A stretch of DNA of 20,466 bases from Isoetes engelmannii. Lineage: Eukaryota; Streptophyta; Lycopodiopsida; Isoetales; Isoetaceae. How positions within the stretch are numbered: the first letter of the stretch is position 1; every line of letters starts with the position of its first letter. The stretch lies in contig JAANSK020283046.1 of assembly GCA_011763485.2 (NCBI GenBank), positions 1-20,466 on the forward strand, given 5' to 3'. This document shows positions 1 to 8,220 of the stretch, piece after piece. The notes beneath the pieces are model-generated. The model was not told where the DNA came from. It saw only the letters and a program-made list of their open reading frames with translations, and did no database searches. A program made the translations under genes and the position numbers.

Positions 1-165
1 AGACATTATAGATTTATTTAATCTTATGGAGAGCTTTGATATGTCGGGTGCTTTGGATTGAGTGCCGATATATATTATATTACATTGTGTATTTTGTTTG
101 CCATAGAGGCCTGGGGGCCTAAAATGGCTTGATGAATAAATTAAATTATTATTATAAATTATTAA
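1..165 (+). mobile_element. LINE 3' end (copy A), ORF2 C-terminus plus 3' UTR and tail
   Basis: The first 61 bases encode the last residues of a LINE ORF2, ending in SFDMSGALD and a stop. A short 3' UTR follows with the block GCCTGGGGGCCTA and ATGGCTTGAT, then an AT-rich tail of AAATT/ATT units near 130-165. The same ending, 'FDIDGALD', stop, GCCTGGGGGCCTA and an AATTT tail, occurs inverted at 825-1,290, so both are 3' ends of one LINE family. The body of this copy lies off the left edge of the window. The LINE assignment comes from copy B, where the ORF2 zinc-binding tail is visible. Confidence 0.7.
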
Positions 166-824
166 GCTGCCACTGATTAGAGTTCATGCTCAACTGATTG
201 TGCCCACCTACCTTCTCCATCATTATATTGAAGATCTCTTATCAATTTTCCCTTCAATTTTCCATTTTCCATGGAAACCTCAACAATTTTCCATGGAAAT
301 CTCCTCTATTTTCCATGGAAACCTTCCCAACTTTCTTTGAACAACATGGGGAGGTTTCCAATTTAAAAAATTTGTCAGGTTTTTGTGGAAGATTGGGGAG
401 GTTCCCACAGAAAGGTGGGGAGGTTTTCATAAAAATAAAATTATAATATAAATTTGCACGAGGTCTGAGATTCACGAACGCATTAAAGAAGCACGTCTAC
501 CAAGATTTACACAACCCATCGATATTTTCGTGGAAACCTCCTCCGTTTTCTTGGAATTCTCCCCAACTTGGGAAAATTGGGGACATTTCCAGTGGAAAAG
601 AAAATACGTAGCCATTAATTTGCACGACCACCAAGATTCACAGTCCTTATTAATATGCATGGGGATGGAGGTACATGCTAGTATAAAATAGGCCTCTTCT
701 AAAAACATGTAGGGGGTTTTCATATAATGTATAAAACCTATGCTAATTGCAGTCATCAAGAAGCAAATTGCATTGCTCCATACAACACTGAACCGTCACA
801 GGCTATTTACTAAAAAAATATTTT
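166..824. other. Spacer between two LINE tails, no gene recognised
   Basis: No credible gene is seen here. The open frames that cross this stretch consist largely of TTTTCCATGGAAA-type repeats read as peptide. Apart from the minisatellite at 265-321, inverted relatives of its motif recur (GGGGAGGTTTCC near 350, GGGGAGGTTCCC near 395-408, GTGGAAACCTCC near 531). A motif AATTTGCACGA followed by AGATTCAC appears near 452-475 and again near 618-640, which suggests an older, diverged duplication. Confidence 0.5.
265..321. repeat. 22-bp minisatellite with a palindromic core
   Basis: The 13-mer TTTTCCATGGAAA occurs at 265-277, 287-299 and 309-321, an exact 22-bp period. Its core TTTCCATGGAAA is a perfect palindrome, so each unit can pair with itself or with its neighbours. 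Related GGAAACCTCC and GGGGAGGTTTCC strings in both orientations extend the pattern to about 600. Confidence 0.8.
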
Positions 825-1290
825 ATAATTTAATTTAATTTAATTTAATTTATTAATCAAGCCATTTAGGCCCCCAGGCCCGTATGGCAAAAGAGTACAA
901 ATGAGTACTTTGGCACTTAATCTAGTGCGCCATCAATATCGAAATTACTCATATGAGTAAACAGTTCATTTATGTCTTCTCTTTCTTTGAAAATATCTCT
1001 GAAATATGAATATAATGTATGTGCAAGCAATACAAAAAGTTCACTAAGTGTTGAAGCTACAATACCATAATGGACCCTTATCTCTTCGTACGCTGGACAT
1101 TTCAAGAGTGCATGTTCTTCATCTTCTATAGTTGGATCTAGACAACTCGGGCAAAACCGCTCATTATGTTATCCCACCTGCCAATCTCAATACGCAAATC
1201 ATGAGATGATAATCTCAGTCTAGAGATAAGCATACATTTTTTCTGCTAATGCATGAGAGTAGATAAGGCTGCTCTTTATACTCTGACAAA
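825..1290 (-). mobile_element. LINE 3' fragment (copy B), ORF2 zinc-binding tail, 5'-truncated
   Basis: On the minus strand, from high to low coordinates, one frame reads RLRLSSHDLRIEIGRW. A second frame then reads ERFCPSCLDP, then EDEEHALLKCPAYEEIR, and continues to NFDIDGALD and a stop at 917-919. The pattern RLRxSSHxLxIExGRW, then CPSC, then EDEEHxLLxCPxY is the reverse-transcriptase-associated zinc-binding end of plant LINE ORF2. The change of frame just before ERFCPSC shows a frameshift. Downstream come the 3' UTR block shared with copy A and an (AATTT)n tail at about 825-852. No reverse-transcriptase core is present, so this is a dead 5'-truncated copy. Confidence 0.8.
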
Positions 1291-1306
1291 TCATTTAGGA
1301 AGGGGT

Positions 1307-1367
1307 AATTTTGATGAGCTGGCGGTCGCCAGAAAATTTCAGGCGAAATTTTTTTCTCATCAAAATT
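1307..1367. repeat. Short nested hairpin
   Basis: AATTTTGATGAG at 1307-1318 is repeated as its perfect reverse complement at 1356-1367. Inside lies a near-perfect palindrome, CTGGCGGTCGCCAG, at 1319-1332. The whole 61 bases can fold into a two-part stem-loop. It directly abuts the inverted-repeat element that starts at 1375 and may be an end structure of it. Confidence 0.65.
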
Positions 1368-1374
1368 TCCTGAC

Positions 1375-2085
1375 GAAATCTTTAACCACCATCAAATTTG
1401 GACCGTTCTTGAGATTTTTTGTCTATTAGTTTTAATTTTTACCGATCTTGAGCTGGTTCATATTGATTCAAAGCCCAGATTTGATTTAGAAGAGATTCAG
1501 AAAGCTCCGGCATCTATTTTTGGAAAAAGAAAGCCTGGTTATTTATAAGACTGTTCTTGAAGGCTTTTTGGCGATGGCGGGATTAACAAACATAAAAGCA
1601 CTGAAGAAAAGAAAGGCTGGAAGCCTAGCTTGCCCTTCCTTGTCGGATGCTAGAAGCCTAGCTTGCTTGCTGAATGCCGGAAGCTGATGCAAAAACAGAG
1701 TTAGGGTAAAGTTTCTTGCTCCTGACCCCGCGAAATGGAAGATTGAAGATTTGGGATCACACTCCTTTTTAATGATTTGCAGCCCAACTGGTATGATAAA
1801 AGCAACACGGATTGAATCGGACATTTGATGGATTGCACTGGTCGCAGGCTGATGTAGATTGATCCTTGATCGCTGATTCACATTTCTTGCACTATTTTTT
1901 CTTCACCCTCCGAATCGGCCCCTTAGGATGCATGCAGAGTATACAAAAACAGAGTAGGAGCCACTGTCAAGAAGTAGGGTCAGGAGAGCGGCGCCGCCCA
2001 AAAATGCCATCACTACGTCAACAAGAAATTTCGCTTTTAAAAAAGTAGATGAAATAGGCCGAAATTTGATGGTGGTTAAGATTTC
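1375..2085. mobile_element. Possible non-autonomous DNA transposon with about 26-bp inverted ends
   Basis: GAAATCTTTAACCACCATCA at the left (from 1375) matches the reverse complement of the right end (2059-2085) with one inserted base. The ends are 711 bp apart. The interior holds no recognisable transposase; the longest minus frame (1543-1881) shows no known motif and includes a repeated GAAGCCTAGCTTGC (near 1619 and 1653). I could not find a clean target-site duplication, so the superfamily stays open. It could also be a simple inverted duplication. Confidence 0.45.
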
Positions 2086-2233
2086 TTTCAGTTAAATAGA
2101 ACTTCTTTTTCACATCAAGCTCACCATCTACTTGCCACAGCTTACTAATTGCCCATGCAGCCACATACTCATGTATCTCTATAAATTTTTGGGATACTGG
2201 CCAAACATCATCACCAAGCCATTTCCTTGCCAT
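2018..2233 (-). CDS. Open frame of unknown function, possibly an exon
   Basis: A minus-strand frame starting with ATG at 2231-2233 reads MARKWLGDDVWPVSQKF and goes on through aromatic-rich sequence to WAISKLWQVDG, where GATG|GTGAGC makes a good splice donor. The last third runs into the inverted end of the element at 1375-2085, so the open frame beyond the donor is probably accidental. I recognise no domain. A stop codon lies just upstream of the ATG. It may be a remnant of the unrecognised minus-strand gene next door or a chance frame. Confidence 0.2.
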   Translation of the reverse strand: MARKWLGDDVWPVSQKFIEIHEYVAAWAISKLWQVDGELDVKKKFYLTERNLNHHQISAYFIYFFKSEISC

Positions 2234-2353
2234 TTATATTAACAAGACAATGCCTGACAAAAAAAACCATTTTACAAGTACATGAATATGAGGGATATGG
2301 TGGATACCAAGAACATGTGTTTGAGATATAATGTTACACTAATGGTTACCCTT

Positions 2354-2508
2354 TTAGAGGATGCTTTTTATTTGTTTAACAGCTCGCCTTGCATCTTGGA
2401 AAACAGCCTTGTATAAAAATTCTTTCTTTCCACGCTCATTCAGCTCTCTGAAGCCATCAACGGTATCTTTGAGATCTGTCAATCTTTGATGCCCACCAAC
2501 CGAAATAC
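2354..2508 (-). CDS. Candidate last exon of an unrecognised minus-strand gene
   Basis: Downstream of a CATATGCAG acceptor the minus strand reads ISVGGHQRLTDLKDTVDGF and then a charged helix-like stretch, KKEFLYKAVFQDARRAVKQI, ending at a TAA (2354-2356). The composition (alternating charged and aliphatic residues, no low complexity, about 50 codons) looks coding. The two bases before ATT imply that the previous exon ends in phase 1. I recognise no family. It lies on the same strand as the open segments at 2759-3040 and 3184-3525, so one gene may join them, but I could not settle the splice junctions. Confidence 0.35.
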
Positions 2509-2758
2509 CTGCATATGGTGTGCTGCCTCATATGAGTTCTCGGGGCAAGTGAACCTGTGTTTGAAAAAAGATGAAGCGTTTATATAGATCTGAATTTAAT
2601 AGGATTAGTGCTTCCAATGGATAAACTAATTCTTTTCAACCTTCTTGACAAAGCCATATTGTAGTACTTTCTTTAGACCACAAGCAGCACAACCTGGCTC
2701 ATATAGGAACAATATAAATCGTTAGAGAAGGTCCTACAAGCCATCCCAACATCGGTGG

Positions 2759-3110
2759 TTATGAAAAACAATTCACATCTAAATCTTTTGTCCAACGGAA
2801 ATAATTTTTCCTTCCCAATTCATAACGTGTGCCAGAAATAAAGTCCTTGTAGTGATGAGAGATCCTAATACTCCCCCATTTAAAAACCATCATCGTGAAT
2901 TCCTCTAAGATATGCCAGCATTCTGATTCTGAGAGTTTGAGTCTGATTCCTGTTGTTGCACTTCCTCCCGCAAGGACTAATACATGAGTCAACAATTCTT
3001 TCTTTGACTCACCTGCTTTCAACAACATTTGATCATACACGCATATATCAGCATAGCAATCAAGGCCAATGCAATGTAAAATGTATGCATTGTTTGACTG
3101 TTTTCAAAAA
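2759..3110 (-). CDS. Candidate internal exon of an unrecognised minus-strand gene
   Basis: After a polypyrimidine stretch and a GAAAACAG acceptor near 3110, a single open frame reads through YDQMLLKAGESKKELLTHVL, then VLAGGSATTGIRLKLSES, then WHILEEFTMMVFKW and HHYKDFISGTR, closing at about 2759. The segment is about 115 codons, balanced in composition and free of repeats, which argues for real coding sequence. No signature of a known family is visible to me. A weak donor after GGCACAC could join it in phase to the exon at 2508, but that is guesswork. Confidence 0.35.
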
Positions 3111-3183
3111 TAAAAGTAAATGAGAAAGTAAAAATTTAAACTAACTCAGTTTTGTATGTCTCTGCCCTTTAACTTCCATCAAT

Positions 3184-3525
3184 TTATGCTTTGCAAACGA
3201 CCTCAAAATTTCTTAAACCCATCAAAAAGAAGGTGATAAACTTTACCCAATTGGTACTATTTCTCCGACGATGGACCTCTGGACCTTGGCCACAATAGAG
3301 TCTTGGTGATACAGTCACCATCACAGACAACATGTAGTCCACATCACATACATGACCAGTAGCAAAAACCATTAAAGGACCACAAAAAGCAAAGCAAAAA
3401 AGACAAGCATCAAGGTACTCCAAGTTTTTAGAAATCATCCAACCTTCTGAAGCATAAAGAATGATATGCAACCAGAATAATATTGTTCTTTGGCCAATCA
3501 TACCAGAACAAAAAATGCAGCACAA
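3184..3525 (-). CDS. Candidate exon, hydrophobic and cysteine-rich, unknown family
   Basis: The frame reads TILFWLHIILYASEGWMI, then YLDACLFCFAFCGPLMVFAT, then VDYMLSVMVTVSPRLYCG, and RRRNSTNW immediately before a good donor (TTGG|GTAAAG at about 3245). The hydrophobic blocks could form one to three membrane segments. The next plausible exon starts after the acceptor near 3110, giving an intron of about 130 nt. Family and start are unknown. A different frame of the same stretch is also partly open, so the choice of frame is uncertain. Confidence 0.3.
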   Translation of the reverse strand: MCCIFCSGMIGQRTILFWLHIILYASEGWMISKNLEYLDACLFCFAFCGPLMVFATGHVCDVDYMLSVMVTVSPRLYCGQGPEVHRRRNSTNWVKFITFFLMGLRNFEVVCKA

Positions 3526-4199
3526 TAGAAACCCAATTCCTCCTACGGCTTAAATACCCATCACCTTACAAATTTAGCCACTTTGGGCAACAAAAAACAA
3601 GATCATAGTTCCATTTTCATATTTATGAACAATTAAAACTTGAAAAAAGATTATATGTACCTATTATTTTCATGTAAACTTTAACAGCAGCCAAACTGAG
3701 TTCGAAATATTAAAAACAAAGCTCTTGTGGATTATTTAACGTAATATTTGGATCAGCTATACCATGCAATCTTTGTTCCGGAAAGAAAATAAAATCCAAT
3801 TCGCCCTAACCAGTGTTTCCTGCAAATCCCAGCACAAAAGGGAGGGCCGAATGTGTGAGAAAAATGGGAGTACGATTTTTTCATAAGAAATTTTAGATTG
3901 GGAAGGCCAAATATAAACAATAAATCTCTAGCCATTTTCGTGCAAAGATTCAAGAAATATTTTGCACATAATAGAACTCTTGTCCTTATTGGAAGGCTTT
4001 GGGAACACGGCATAGTCCTCTTACAGAGGCATGAAGCCCACAAAGAACCACAAGTGGTCGATCTAAAAAGAAAATGCTCATCCTAAAAAGCAACCTCTAT
4101 ACTGTGTTGGCGTTTGCAAATCGTGCGCTGATCGGCCACTTCAAAAACTTGCTTCAAAACACTCATTGTGATCATGCTTCAAGAATGTCGATATTTTGG
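3526..4199. other. Gene-poor stretch, nothing firmly recognised
   Basis: Two overlapping open frames (3753-4043 on - and 3898-4086 on +) carry no motif I know. On the minus strand a short piece reading GIADPNITLNNPQEL, and a donor-like AATAG|GTACAT, could be an upstream exon of the unrecognised gene to the left, but there is no independent support. Confidence 0.3.
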
Positions 4200-4204
4200 A
4201 TTTG

Positions 4205-4410
4205 ATAGTAGGTGTGAGTAGGGTCCTCATAGGTGCTACTTTGGAATTGGAAGTAGGTAGAAGTAGGCTCTTCATGGATGAGTGATACTTTAGTATTGGC
4301 AGTAGGAGTTGATGGTGGGTGTGAGTAAGCTCCTCATGAGTGACGCTTTAGAACTGGCAATAATGTCAGTATTCTCCTCATGGGTGATACTTTAAAATTG
4401 ATAGCAAGAT
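4205..4410. repeat. Diverged minisatellite of about 60-bp units
   Basis: Four imperfect copies of a unit containing CTCCTCATGGGTGATACTTT followed by an AGAATTGGCAGTAG-like string are arranged head to tail at spacings of roughly 55-65 bp. Copies differ by substitutions and small indels, so the array is old. Confidence 0.65.
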
Positions 4411-5167
4411 ATGCGTGTAGCCGAGGAATTAGTGCAAAATAGAAGAGATCAATCGCCCTAACATATAGGTGTTGCATGGAAATTATAGGTATGCATGCAT
4501 GGGCGTGCATTTGTCCAAACCGAGGCGCCTGCTACAGTCGCCTTCAAGCTCGAGCTCACCACCTCGACCCCAACACCAGCTGCCATGGAAGCATTCAGAA
4601 GAGCAATGCCCGCCAGCCAAGGTTTTGGTAGGTGTTACCTGCCCCATCTCGAATTCTTGGATCACCCATTGGCTATTCTTGTCCCTATTTTGATCCATAG
4701 ATGCCAAGAACTGACCAATGAACTCTAACCATGTATGTTTAGATAGATTCATGTTCTGTTATGTTATTTGTATATTCATTGTGATTATCATGGATGATTT
4801 GTTCGCACTCCTGTGTATTGGGAAGGGGGGTAGAGACCCAAACTTGTCCCATAGCGGTTGATCCCTCTGGTGTATAAGGCCTACTAGGGAACATTGTGAG
4901 CTAGGCCTAATACCAGTATGCACTGCGTGAGGCTCTTGGTATGGGCTCGACACCTGTTAGGTGGCGAGGCCCTGGAATGGCATGGATTCTCTGGAAGGGA
5001 GAAGTCCCTTCCTGCCTCATCGGGACTGGGGAGATGCAACCCAGAGTAGCCCCGCATTGAACTTTGGAGACTCCAAGCCATTGATGTTATGATGCTATGT
5101 TGTTCTCATGTGATATGGTGATCTCCACCCTTCGCCTGGACACCATGTAACTGAGTGCAATGCCTTA
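4411..5167. other. Stretch with overlapping open frames, no recognised gene
   Basis: Three mutually overlapping frames cross 4469-4752 on both strands, and none has a recognisable domain. The stretch 4800-5150 is more GC-rich than its surroundings and lies directly upstream of the zinc-knuckle fossil. It could be part of the same old retroelement, but I see no terminal repeat or primer-binding site to prove it. Confidence 0.3.
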
Positions 5168-5395
5168 ATGGGTTCCCAGCACTGTAAACGGTGCAATATG
5201 AATAATCACTCCATGGAAGAATGCAATACTCCTCAACCTCTTCCTTTTGGATCTAACTTTTCAGTGCAAAACAATAATGTTGTTGCAACCCAATCCTCAT
5301 CGTCTCGAGGTAACAGAGGTGTAACTTGCTTTCACTGTGATCAAAGAAGCCATGTCATGACCAATTGTCCTCAATTGCCGATGGTTCAAATTTAG
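5168..5395 (+). mobile_element. Gag-like fossil with two CCHC zinc knuckles (LTR-retrotransposon type)
   Basis: The open frame contains two classic zinc knuckles of form C-x2-C-x4-H-x4-C, CKRCNMNNHSMEEC and CFHCDQRSHVMTNC, separated by a Ser/Asn-rich linker. Paired knuckles near the end of a short frame are typical of the nucleocapsid part of Gag in Ty1/copia and Ty3/gypsy elements; which family cannot be told. No protease, integrase or reverse transcriptase block was recognised nearby and no LTR was identified. The element is a broken fragment, probably old, with several breaks. A cellular CCHC protein is the less likely alternative. Confidence 0.55.
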
Positions 5396-5589
5396 ATTCC
5401 AGGTACCACCCAAGTTGCTCATGTTCGGATATCTCCCAATCAATTATGGAAGGCTGAAGGTCAATTATGGAAGGCTGAAGGTAACCGGGACCGTGCTCCA
5501 AGGCACCCCCTATCTTTCAATCGCGGACCTCCTACACCACAACCTCAACAACAATAACCGTCTGCAGTGGAACAACAGGTTGTTCATTA

Positions 5590-5856
5590 TTGGATCAGGT
5601 GACACTCAATGAGCCCACCCACCGCCCTTCTAATTGGATTTCAGAGGTGCCCGTAAGGGACATTCACCCAATGAACATGGTTCTCGCTATCACGCCCATA
5701 CCTGAATTTGAAGATCTTAGTGTGGAGACCCAACAACGACTTCGCCAACTCAAACAACACTTATCTCAAAGTGGCATGACGCCTGAAGCCGTTTTTGCAA
5801 CTAAAGAACCTATTGATGTACAAGCTGCCGCTCAAACTTTCCATGAGACTGTGTGA
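5590..5856 (+). other. Open frame beside the Gag-like fossil, unknown
   Basis: An 88-codon frame is rich in Gln, Thr and Pro and includes LSVETQQRLRQLKQHLSQSG, which is helix-prone. It lies between the zinc-knuckle fossil and the peroxidase remnant and may belong to the same old element. Its last codons (TFHET) vaguely resemble the FHDC motif of peroxidases, which may be chance. Confidence 0.25.
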
Positions 5857-5899
5857 TCCAGTTACCCACGATTCCGGAGGTACCCTTACCATAACACAT

Positions 5900-6556
5900 G
5901 ATTCTGTAGTGTCATTTGCCAATATCTTGGCCATTGCTTCTCGACGTAGTGTTGTATTGGTGGATATTTACCTTTGATTTCATCATTTGTTCTTGTAATT
6001 AAGGTGAGCCTTTGCAGACTGATGGTCCTTCGCAGGAGGTTGTTCTAGGGTGCAAAGATAGCACAAAGTGCAAGTTTGGCTATAGTCAATAAGGATATTC
6101 CCACGCCCAACTCTACCTTCTCTCAACTTGTTACAAAGTTCGGTTGAAAAGGTATGTATGATTGTGCTCTCCGGATCGCACACCATTGACAAGGCAAGGT
6201 ATGCTAACATCAATCAATGCCTCTACAACTTCCAAAGTACAAGAAGGGCGGATCCCAACTTTGATGCTCAATTTTTTGCTCAACTTAAGCATGTCCTCAA
6301 GGTGGCAATGGCAATGCAACTTTACTCTAGATCTTTCCACTCTTCTCCAATTTAATAGCAATTATTACAAGAACGTGCAAGCAAAGAGAGGACCTCTGAA
6401 CTTTGGCCAGGTTCTACAACATGATGCCTCTAAACTTCTAGAGGATGAAATGGGTGAGGATGATTTCTTTGAAGAATTTGTGGCTTCAATGGTGAAGATG
6501 GGAAACCTTGCTCCGAAGGAGAGATTCACACCAATTGCAGATTTGTTAATTCCTAG
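5900..6556 (+). pseudogene. Class III peroxidase pseudogene, 5'-truncated and frameshifted
   Basis: Ordered pieces match the C-terminal two thirds of a secreted plant haem peroxidase. VSFANILAIASRRSVVLV (5909-5962) matches VSCADILAIAARDSVV. DGPSQEVVLGCKDS (from 6021) matches GGPSWxVxLGRRDS. Next are DIPTPNSTFSQLVTKF (about 6094-6144) and LSGSHTIDKARY with the proximal haem His codon at 6179-6181. CPQGGNGNATL (from 6292) and YYKNVQAKRG follow, then FVASMVKMGNL (to about 6510) and GEIHTNCRFVNS with a stop at 6554-6556. These pieces lie in different frames, so about five frameshifts have accumulated, plus an in-frame stop. The bases between 5963 and 6020 end in TTTGCAG and may be a leftover intron at a usual peroxidase intron site. 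The distal haem region and signal peptide are missing. In living relatives the enzyme oxidises phenolics with peroxide in the cell wall. Confidence 0.85.
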
Positions 6557-7060
6557 TGTTACTTTTTTTAAAGAAATGCCTTGTTTATGCTATAAGCATA
6601 TTATTTGGAATTTGGTTGTGATTAAGCAAATTGATTGAATAAGATTGTTGAGCAAAATTGCCTTTCTTGAGGTACAAAGTTTCCTGCAATTCTAGTGTAT
6701 TCACTTGGCTTGGCCCTAATACATGTCGACGACAAGTATATATTTAAAATTGCAAAGGTATCAAGGAATGACTTAAACGTTCATTGATCACCCTACAGAA
6801 GCTCGCGGGCACCCTTGTCCCAAGCCTGCCCTGAATGATTTTTTTTTTTTTTCTGTTATCAATAAAGTGAACGTGTGTTTAACCTTAAGATCATTTTCTA
6901 TAGAAAAATGTATTACATGTTGCGACACTTCGTTACTTTGTGACCAATCATATTCCACGTCACATAATGTACTTCCTCTAGATTTCTCGTTTATGCCCGT
7001 TTCTTGTTGTGATGGCAGCTGTTGCAATGTTGCATCCATTTTTGCCCAAGTTTCTAAAAT
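6557..7060. other. Intergenic stretch with a 14-T tract
   Basis: No gene is recognised. A run of 14 T lies at 6839-6852. A minus-strand frame (6788-7090) is open across it and partly reads the run as poly-Lys, so it is not convincing. The tract could be the A-tail of an old minus-strand insertion, but no body was identified. Confidence 0.35.
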
Positions 7061-7773
7061 TTGACTTGAAAGCCAAGCCAATCGGCACACAAGCTTTAGA
7101 TTGAGCTCTTGATCATTGAATCTCGTTTAGCCTCTGAGATTGAGAGTCCTGATCGAGAGAAAATGAATTGAGCACGTTTGCTAGACTGAAGAATCATCTG
7201 TAGCTGCAAGTTGATGAACACAAATTGACTACGAGCACAAGGATGAACACTTGTATGTTTTGTTCTTTTTTATGGTTAAATGCATTTGTCCCATTTGGAT
7301 GACTCAAGTTGATATTTAGGTGGGGGTCACATGTTGACGTCAACTTATGGTGAGGGGTAGGAAAGTGCAGTTATTTATTGCTATTAATGATTTTGCTAGC
7401 TTTTTATACCGGTGTTATTTTTAGAATGACATCATGTCAACATGAACTCTTCCATTGGAGAGAGAGAGAGAGAGCATTTTTTACTTCATATCATTTTTGA
7501 CAACATCCCTCCTCTTGAGAGCTATGATGGCCTTTCTCAAGGCACAACCCCTTACTAGGGGCAATGCTCCTAGTATGGATCAATGTTGACATGAACTTTT
7601 ACTGCTATGAATGATTATACTAACTTTTTATATGTAGAATGACATCATGTCAACATGAACTCTTCCACTGGATAGAGCCTGTCAAAGGGATCGATGTTGA
7701 CATGAACTCATTCATGTAAAAATGTAACCCTTTCATGTCAATTGCCGCCGATGTTTACATGTGACTCAGTCAA
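7061..7773. promoter_or_regulatory. Cluster of about twelve W-box cores upstream of the TIR-LRR gene
   Basis: TTGAC or its complement GTCAA occurs at 7061, 7225, 7334, 7339, 7436, 7497, 7586, 7649, 7681, 7697, 7737 and 7769. About one to two would be expected by chance in this length. The sites at 7061, 7225 and 7769 fit the full TTGACY W-box. The pair at 7334/7339 forms a perfect palindrome, GTTGACGTCAAC (7333-7344), that includes TGACGTCA, the core bound by TGA-type bZIP factors. WRKY factors bind W-boxes in plant defence promoters. Part of the enrichment comes from a local tandem duplication. Function is inferred. Confidence 0.4.
7367..7673 (+). repeat. Diverged direct repeat of about 90 bp, two copies, plus (GA)n
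   Basis: The copy at 7367-7458 and the copy at about 7598-7673 share a GCTATKAATGATT-like start, CTTTTTATA and a nearly identical block GACATCATGTCAACATGAAC followed by TCTTCCAYTGGA. A third, partial unit (GATGTTGACATGAACTC) lies near 7693. A (GA)8 run sits at 7458-7474, directly after the first copy. These repeats carry several of the TTGAC cores listed for this region. Confidence 0.6.
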
Positions 7774-8220
7774 ATGGTTTGTGTACGTGTTGCACATTGT
7801 TATAGATGATGAAAGTTCATACAAGAAGCCGTGTCCAGCAGTGGCAGTCAGACAATACTTCGTCGTGCTTATTAGTAACCATGTGGATGGAGACTAGGGG
7901 TTATGGTTTGAAACTGGGTGAAGAGGGTTTCCGATTGGAAACTGGTACCAGTTTTCAAGCGGAAACCTTAACACCCCATGGACCATTGGAAGTGTGGATT
8001 TCCGGTCACTGTAAGTGGCGGCGGCTTGGGTAATGTTCTACCGGCTACTGGTGGTTTATCATACAGGTCAAGGCAAAGATAAACCTATAATTATGCTTGT
8101 TATTGTACTCAACCACAACGTGGATCAAACGTGGGAGGGAATATGCAGTGGAGGCTAACTCCTCTTCAAATTAGCTGCACGGTTTTTCAGGCTTTGTGCT
8201 TATCTTTTGGTTTCGAATCA
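7774..8220. other. Upstream region and possible 5' leader of the TIR-LRR gene
   Basis: A 75-codon plus frame (7806-8033) has no recognised motif and contains internal repeats (GGAAACTGG, GGAAACC). A CTATAATTATG string near 8088 could serve as a TATA-like element. An in-frame ATG at 8143 would extend the TIR-LRR protein by 26 residues. A TTTTTCAG just before GCTTTGTG near 8190 could also be an acceptor from an upstream exon. Confidence 0.3.

Noticed and set aside
254-475. Open frames on both strands over the TTCCATGG repeats
   Set aside because: The peptides only mirror the repeat unit; this is a repeat, not a gene.
4469-4752. Three overlapping open frames on both strands
   Set aside because: They are mutually exclusive shadows with no domain, start context or splice structure favouring any of them.
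6788-7090. Minus-strand 100-codon open frame including GLGQGCP, reminiscent of a LINE reverse-transcriptase motif
   Set aside because: The frame runs through a T-tract and stops right after; no neighbouring reverse-transcriptase motifs support it.
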